Assembly (NCBI GenBank): GCA_000333855.2
Contig: CM007319.1
Coordinates: forward strand, 713,081-777,080
Direction of reading: 5' to 3'
DNA: 64,000 nt
From: Endotrypanum monterogeii
Taxonomy: Eukaryota > Euglenozoa > Kinetoplastea > Trypanosomatida > Trypanosomatidae
The notes beneath the pieces are model-generated. The model saw nothing but the letters and a program-made list of their open reading frames with translations. It had not been told where the DNA came from and ran no database searches. Position numbers and translations under genes: made by a program. Shown piece after piece: positions 59,708 to 64,000 of this stretch. The number at the start of each line of letters is the position of its first letter. Within the stretch, counting starts at the first letter, position 1.

Positions 59708-61075
59708 ATGCTGCTGTTTATACTGACGTACGCTGTCTACTACTATACCGTCGGACGGACTCGTGAGCCGAATATCCCCGATGTGGTTCTGTTCATCTGT
59801 AGCTGCATCTTTGCGTGTCGAATGATAGCCAAGGGGAAAGACTGTCAGTGGCCCTCCAATGTGGATTTCACAGGTCGTGTGGCACTTGTCGTTGGAGCTA
59901 CATCTGGCGTTGGCTACAGCACGGCGATGCAGCTTGCAGCGCATGGCTGGACTGTCATCCTCGCTGGGCGCAACATATACCGACTACTTGATTCGAAAAA
60001 GGCTCTGGAGCGCCACTTAAAAAAGTGCAACGCAAAGGGTTCAGTGAGGGTTCTTGGCACCGTTGACCTGCGCTCGGATGAGTCTATCCGAGCGTATGTA
60101 AAGGAGTTGGCGGCAGCGAAGACGAAGATGCCAGTCGGCCTTCTTATCATGGCAGCTGGTGCTTTGCATAGACATCTTCAGTTTGTCGGCGAGGTCGAGG
60201 AAATCAGGACAGGCAATGCCTCTGTGACATCATCATCCGCGGCGTGGCGCTCAATGGAGTGCATGATCGCCGCGAATGCAGTGGGCCCATATTTGTTCAC
60301 CCAGCTAATGCTTCCTTTGATGGCCGAAACTGCTGAGAAGACTTCCGTTACGTCTCGCATCGTGAACGTAGCGTCCAGTTGCCACTCTTTTCTCGGTCCC
60401 GGCTGCCAGGCGCGATACAATCCGGTGAAAATGATCTCCGGCCTCGACGAACGGGCCGCCGAAGTGCTGTTTGGTGGTGACTCTGTGGAAACGAAAAGGA
60501 GCTTGCATGGTCCCTACTACCTGCGCAACTTTAACTGGATCACGTTTGTTGGATACTATGGCCTTTCTAAACTCTGTGTCATGTGGAACACACGACTCCT
60601 GGCGCAGCAGGTTGCCACGATGCGCTTTGCAAAGGTTGCAGAGGGTGACACGACCGCAGCGCCTTCTGAGGATGTCACTGTAACTCCTCCGTCTGCTCAA
60701 CACCAACTCAAGATATTCGTCGCCTGCACTCATCCCGGCATCATCACCACCTATCTCTACCGAGAAATATTCGCACAATGGGTGCTTGACTACTTGGTGT
60801 ACTACCCTTCCCTGCTTGTTGGCAAGACCTGGTTCGAGTCTGCGCAGTCGACGCTCAAGGCAGCGGTGGAGGACACAGCCATGGTGCAGGGTGGCTATTA
60901 CCTCTGCGGTGGGGAGTACGGCCCCATGAGCGGTGTCAACTGCCTTTCAGCGCACGCGCAAAGTCCAACGAACATTGAAGAGTACCGCAAATGGCTGATG
61001 AAACGAATTACGCCAGCTTTGAAGCCGGATGGCGACGTGGCCACTACACAAGGAGACGAGCCACTGCCACAGTGA
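59708..61075 (+). CDS. Second membrane-anchored short-chain dehydrogenase/reductase
   Basis: From the ATG at 59708 the protein has 455 residues; from the in-frame ATG at 59666 it would have 469. Using the shorter form, a hydrophobic N-terminus (residues 1-17 and 27-40) is followed by the cofactor motif GATSGVG at 63-69, the strand end LLIMAAGA in place of the usual NNAG, NVASSCHSF with the catalytic serine, and YYGLSK with Tyr284 and Lys288. The general class is the same as the gene at 52898, but identity by eye is low, so this is an old paralogue or a separate subfamily. The substrate is unknown. I prefer 59708 because a pyrimidine tract and AG (59669-59688) lie between the two ATGs and GCCACC precedes it. 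If splicing uses the stronger tract ending at 59516, the longer form is possible. Confidence 0.88.
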   Translation: MLLFILTYAVYYYTVGRTREPNIPDVVLFICSCIFACRMIAKGKDCQWPSNVDFTGRVALVVGATSGVGYSTAMQLAAHGWTVILAGRNIYRLLDSKKALERHLKKCNAKGSVRVLGTVDLRSDESIRAYVKELAAAKTKMPVGLLIMAAGALHRHLQFVGEVEEIRTGNASVTSSSAAWRSMECMIAANAVGPYLFTQLMLPLMAETAEKTSVTSRIVNVASSCHSFLGPGCQARYNPVKMISGLDERAAEVLFGGDSVETKRSLHGPYYLRNFNWITFVGYYGLSKLCVMWNTRLLAQQVATMRFAKVAEGDTTAAPSEDVTVTPPSAQHQLKIFVACTHPGIITTYLYREIFAQWVLDYLVYYPSLLVGKTWFESAQSTLKAAVEDTAMVQGGYYLCGGEYGPMSGVNCLSAHAQSPTNIEEYRKWLMKRITPALKPDGDVATTQGDEPLPQ

Positions 61076-62132
61076 GCTGTAAATCCACCAGCCCCCCATT
61101 TATCTACACCTCAAAGCCCTGATTGCAGTGATGAACGACAAAGGTTCCGTGGCTGTGCTCGTTTTATTCTTTTCCTCCTCTTCCTTTTCTTTCGTCTTTG
61201 AGTGCGGTGACACTCGTCAGACGGAATGGGGTGCTTGCAATCTAGATCAGTCGATGGAGAACGAAGGCGCCGTACGAGCTACTGTTGGGCTCTGTGAGCT
61301 GGCGTTATCGCGAGCACAGGTGTGAGAGGGGGGGGGGCGTAAGAAAAAAAAAGGAGTGGAGATGAGTCTAAAGGAGAAATGGAAGAGGGGGTGTGGGTGC
61401 ATGCGGGGAGATGGAGTCAGTATTTGTATTCGCGCCTCCACGCGCACTGGAGCTTGTGCAACTGGGTCGCATCGCTTAGCGCTTCTGAGGGTACTTTGTA
61501 ATGTCGTGAGAATACCCCTCAAAGCACCATTTCCTACTGTCTGCAGATGAAAGAAAAGAGGATAACATTACCGATTTCCGAAGCCTACCGTCAAGGGGAG
61601 TGAAGACTCCACCTTCGACAAACACACACACACACACACATATATATGTGTGTGTGTATGTCGATACTCTGGCTAAGGTTTCTCTCAGAAAATGAGAGAA
61701 TACTGCAAAGCAAATAAATTCGACATGCCTTATCACATTTTCATGCGGAAAAAGAAGGCGTGTTGCCTAATCCCACATATTATTGTCAATGCGCAATGGG
61801 GAGGGGGAGTGAGGGGGCACGTCCTTGTAATCTGGGAGATTTGCATCATTAATTTGAGTCGTCTGTACGTCTGGCCGTTTGCATCGATGTCGCCGCGATC
61901 ATCTGGGGCAACGAAAACCCTCGACGAACACGCCTTCTTCCCCCTTCCCCCCTTTCCTCCAAGATCTCACGTGAACGAGTTTACCCCTTTATGCTCTCAT
62001 ATATACATACATATACATATATCTTTGCATTTCGGTTACCGCTGCGATGCGTTCCCGTCTCTTCTTTACAAACGCGTGCGGGGTCATTGATTACTTATCG
62101 CGGTCATAATCCTGCACAGGTTTTTTTTTCTT
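61076..62132. other. Intergenic region with palindromic CA/TG microsatellite
   Basis: No gene seen. A CA-TATATA-TG array at 61622-61657 is self-complementary over 28 bases. The remainder includes G-rich runs near 61326-61420 and a C/T-rich tract near 61937-61960. A splice AG for the next gene may be at 62117-62119. Confidence 0.5.
61622..61657. repeat. Self-complementary CA/TA/TG microsatellite
   Basis: A CA run joins a short TA core and a TG run. Positions 61630-61657 form a perfect 28-base palindrome that can fold into a hairpin. Confidence 0.93.
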
Positions 62133-64000
62133 ATGCTTTCACCGGCGTCTAAGGCGCGGGCTGTAACCAGGCCGGATCTGCCCCTTGAAGTGGCCCCACC
62201 GCCTAAAGCAGCCACGCTCAAAATTCCAAATGTGAGCATTCCATTGCATCCTCCTGGCCACCCGTTGCCAGTATCCACAGCAGTCATGGAGGCGTCCACA
62301 GCTGCGTATTTCTGCGAAAGGCGCAGTCCTCAAAGGAAGCGGCACCGCTCTGCCCTAGTGGACGAGGCATCCACGTCAGCAGCGTCCAGCGTTTTGGCCA
62401 TCGTGAGCGCTGAAGAGGACATCCATGCGATGGGGGCAAAGGACATCGACGGAGGAAGCGTCGGTCACCGTACCACTCAGTTGAAGGCTAGTGCTGTGCC
62501 AGGGGATGCTGTCACCGCTCGGTATCTCGCGGAGCTGTTTAGTGATCCTGTAAGGTCTGAACAGGACGTGTACCGGATCGTGGATGTGGCACACTGCCGG
62601 CGTGTCCTAGCGCAGGAAGTGGATATGTTTGAGAGGGCTATGACGTCCGAGCCGCTGGCGAGGTCATCGTTGGAGGGTCCTGGCAGATCTACTCAGAGGG
62701 CAAAGAGAGTGAGCGAGCTCAACTCATGCCTCACAACTGGTCAGCATCGGCGCTACCGGGGACATGTGCTTGAGTGGCTTCGACACCAGCCTTCCCCGGC
62801 GCCGCCTCCCAACTCGGCAGAGGTGTTGAAGGTGGTGCAGCAGGAACAGCGACTGTTTCTAGAGGTGCTGCGACAAGAGGTGCTGTCGCATTCAGTGAAA
62901 CTCCCATCCGATCGTAACACGACGATCTTCGCGTATCTCGGCAGTGCACTGACCAGCTTTGCACAATATCGTCGTATGCGCCAGATGCGACAGCATCTCA
63001 TTTCATTCCTGGATGATGCCAAGAAAAAACGAAGCGAGGGGCGGTTGCTACTGGGTAGTGCACCAGTGGTGAGCGCTTCAGTGGCTTCAGGCGTGACAGA
63101 AGAGGATAATCACAACGGAGACGGTGCACACAATTTTACAGATGATCTACCCCAAGACGTGTCGCACGGGGCGACACCCTTGCAGTTGTTTCAGCGACGA
63201 TTTCCGAGTCTACGCGTTCTTCAATGGCACCTGGTGAAGCTGTACAACGCCCACCAAAATGGCGTGGCTGTGTCTTTCCCCAACCCGCAGGTTCGAAGCT
63301 TCGAAGTGCTGTCGAAGGAGGGTGCCGATGCACTTCCGCTTACACGCCCCTCGGAGACAGACACCACCACCGGGGCGTCTTCTTCAGTAACCGAGGTCGC
63401 TCAGAGGCTTCCTGTTTCACTTCTGCCAGCATCACCTTTTCTGTCGCTTGCGTCTTTACCCCAATATAGCCAAGCGGACGATAGTGATCAACCAGAGACA
63501 GAGGACAAAATCAGTGTGTCAGCCGCCGGCGACAGCCGTGATACGATGCCATGTCATGCTGTTCCCTCCTTCGCAACTCACCTGCCTGTGGATGTCGCTT
63601 CTGCGAGTCTGACGCTGCTTTCTACAGCAGCACTGCACGAGTACGTGTCCAATCACCTCCTTCCACGCTTTGGCTGGCAAGTGTCGAGGCATCCAGGAAA
63701 GGATGCTCAGTCGATTGACGATGGAGGCACCCGCATCGTTGAGTCTGTATCGCTCTCTATCTCCTTCGAGGCAATGCTCAAGCTTTTCGTTGCGCACGTT
63801 GACACGCAGGAGCCGCGTACTGCCTTCCGGATTCCTCTTTGTGTTCACGTGACGCCCAAGTCAGACTTGAGCCACATCGCTGACGCCGCTCCTGCTCGCG
63901 TTGCGTACCACGCGCACGTAATGGTTGGCGCGGCGGTTCCTAACGTGACGGAAAGTCGACACAGTGTTCATGTCGCTGCTGCAGAGTATCTTATTCTTCA
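62133..64000 (+). CDS. Unrecognised large protein, 3' end beyond the window
   Basis: From the ATG at 62133 the frame is open to the right edge (622 codons, no stop), so the gene is truncated by the window. I do not recognise the product. Residues 1-60 are Pro/Ala-rich. An ordered helical region runs from about 130 to 310, with a basic Tyr/Arg stretch (QHRRYRGHVLEWLRHQP) and heptad-like VLKVVQQEQRLFLEVLRQEVL near 230-250. A short block near 355-400 (LQLFQRRFPSLRVLQWHLVKLYN) also looks structured. The segment 405-480 is Ser-rich and probably disordered. From about 490 the text becomes an alternating beta-type sequence (LHEYVSNHLLPRFGWQV and following). There is no signal peptide or membrane helix. 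Codon use matches the other genes, and other frames are full of stops. Confidence 0.75.
   Translation, partial: MLSPASKARAVTRPDLPLEVAPPPKAATLKIPNVSIPLHPPGHPLPVSTAVMEASTAAYFCERRSPQRKRHRSALVDEASTSAASSVLAIVSAEEDIHAMGAKDIDGGSVGHRTTQLKASAVPGDAVTARYLAELFSDPVRSEQDVYRIVDVAHCRRVLAQEVDMFERAMTSEPLARSSLEGPGRSTQRAKRVSELNSCLTTGQHRRYRGHVLEWLRHQPSPAPPPNSAEVLKVVQQEQRLFLEVLRQEVLSHSVKLPSDRNTTIFAYLGSALTSFAQYRRMRQMRQHLISFLDDAKKKRSEGRLLLGSAPVVSASVASGVTEEDNHNGDGAHNFTDDLPQDVSHGATPLQLFQRRFPSLRVLQWHLVKLYNAHQNGVAVSFPNPQVRSFEVLSKEGADALPLTRPSETDTTTGASSSVTEVAQRLPVSLLPASPFLSLASLPQYSQADDSDQPETEDKISVSAAGDSRDTMPCHAVPSFATHLPVDVASASLTLLSTAALHEYVSNHLLPRFGWQVSRHPGKDAQSIDDGGTRIVESVSLSISFEAMLKLFVAHVDTQEPRTAFRIPLCVHVTPKSDLSHIADAAPARVAYHAHVMVGAAVPNVTESRHSVHVAAAEYLIL

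Overview
The window looks like a piece of a trypanosomatid chromosome, most likely Leishmaniinae (Leishmania, Leptomonas, Endotrypanum or a close relative). Every convincing gene lies on the + strand and is a single intron-free reading frame. Genes are separated by long gaps (0.75 to 4.5 kb) rich in polypyrimidine tracts, homopolymers and TA or CA/TG microsatellites. Most starts follow a pyrimidine tract ending in AG, as expected for spliced-leader trans-splicing in a polycistronic unit. Gene content agrees: an ENA-like P-type ATPase, YKT6 with a CCTVM tail, and an adenine aminohydrolase, an enzyme known from Leishmania. From memory the order resembles part of Leishmania chromosome 35; I could not check this.

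Left part (1-20387): a 3.5 kb gene-free start, then an ENA-type cation ATPase (3512-7063), an N-terminal-motor kinesin with a large extra loop (9880-11976) and a conserved-looking protein with four CxxC pairs (16496-18619). Middle (20388-36752): one giant gene of about 5454 codons for a type I membrane protein with a signal sequence, IPT/TIG repeats, two G8 domains with parallel beta-helix regions, one transmembrane segment and a 500-residue tail. This is the fibrocystin-L (PKHD1L1) architecture. Next come a protein with three Dpy-30/RIIa-like docking motifs and a coiled coil (37649-39961), the SNARE YKT6 (41508-42125), an acidic disordered protein (43442-44347) and an unrecognised 506-residue protein (45334-46854).

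Right part: a 3.6 kb gene-free stretch starts with an extreme C-rich, T-poor block and continues with sequence of a different texture. After it come a class 3 lipase-like protein whose nucleophile serine position is alanine (50510-52147), a membrane-anchored short-chain dehydrogenase (52898-54229), a 20-N assembly gap inside TA repeats, adenine aminohydrolase (56041-57165), a second membrane-anchored dehydrogenase (about 59708-61075) and the first 622 codons of a large unrecognised protein that runs off the right edge (62133 onward).

These genes do not form a pathway operon. Neighbouring genes in trypanosomatids are co-transcribed but usually unrelated in function. The nearest thing to a theme is that the kinesin, the fibrocystin-like giant and the Dpy-30-motif protein all belong to families often tied to cilia or flagella. 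No tRNA, rRNA, spliced-leader gene, CRISPR array or intact transposon was seen.
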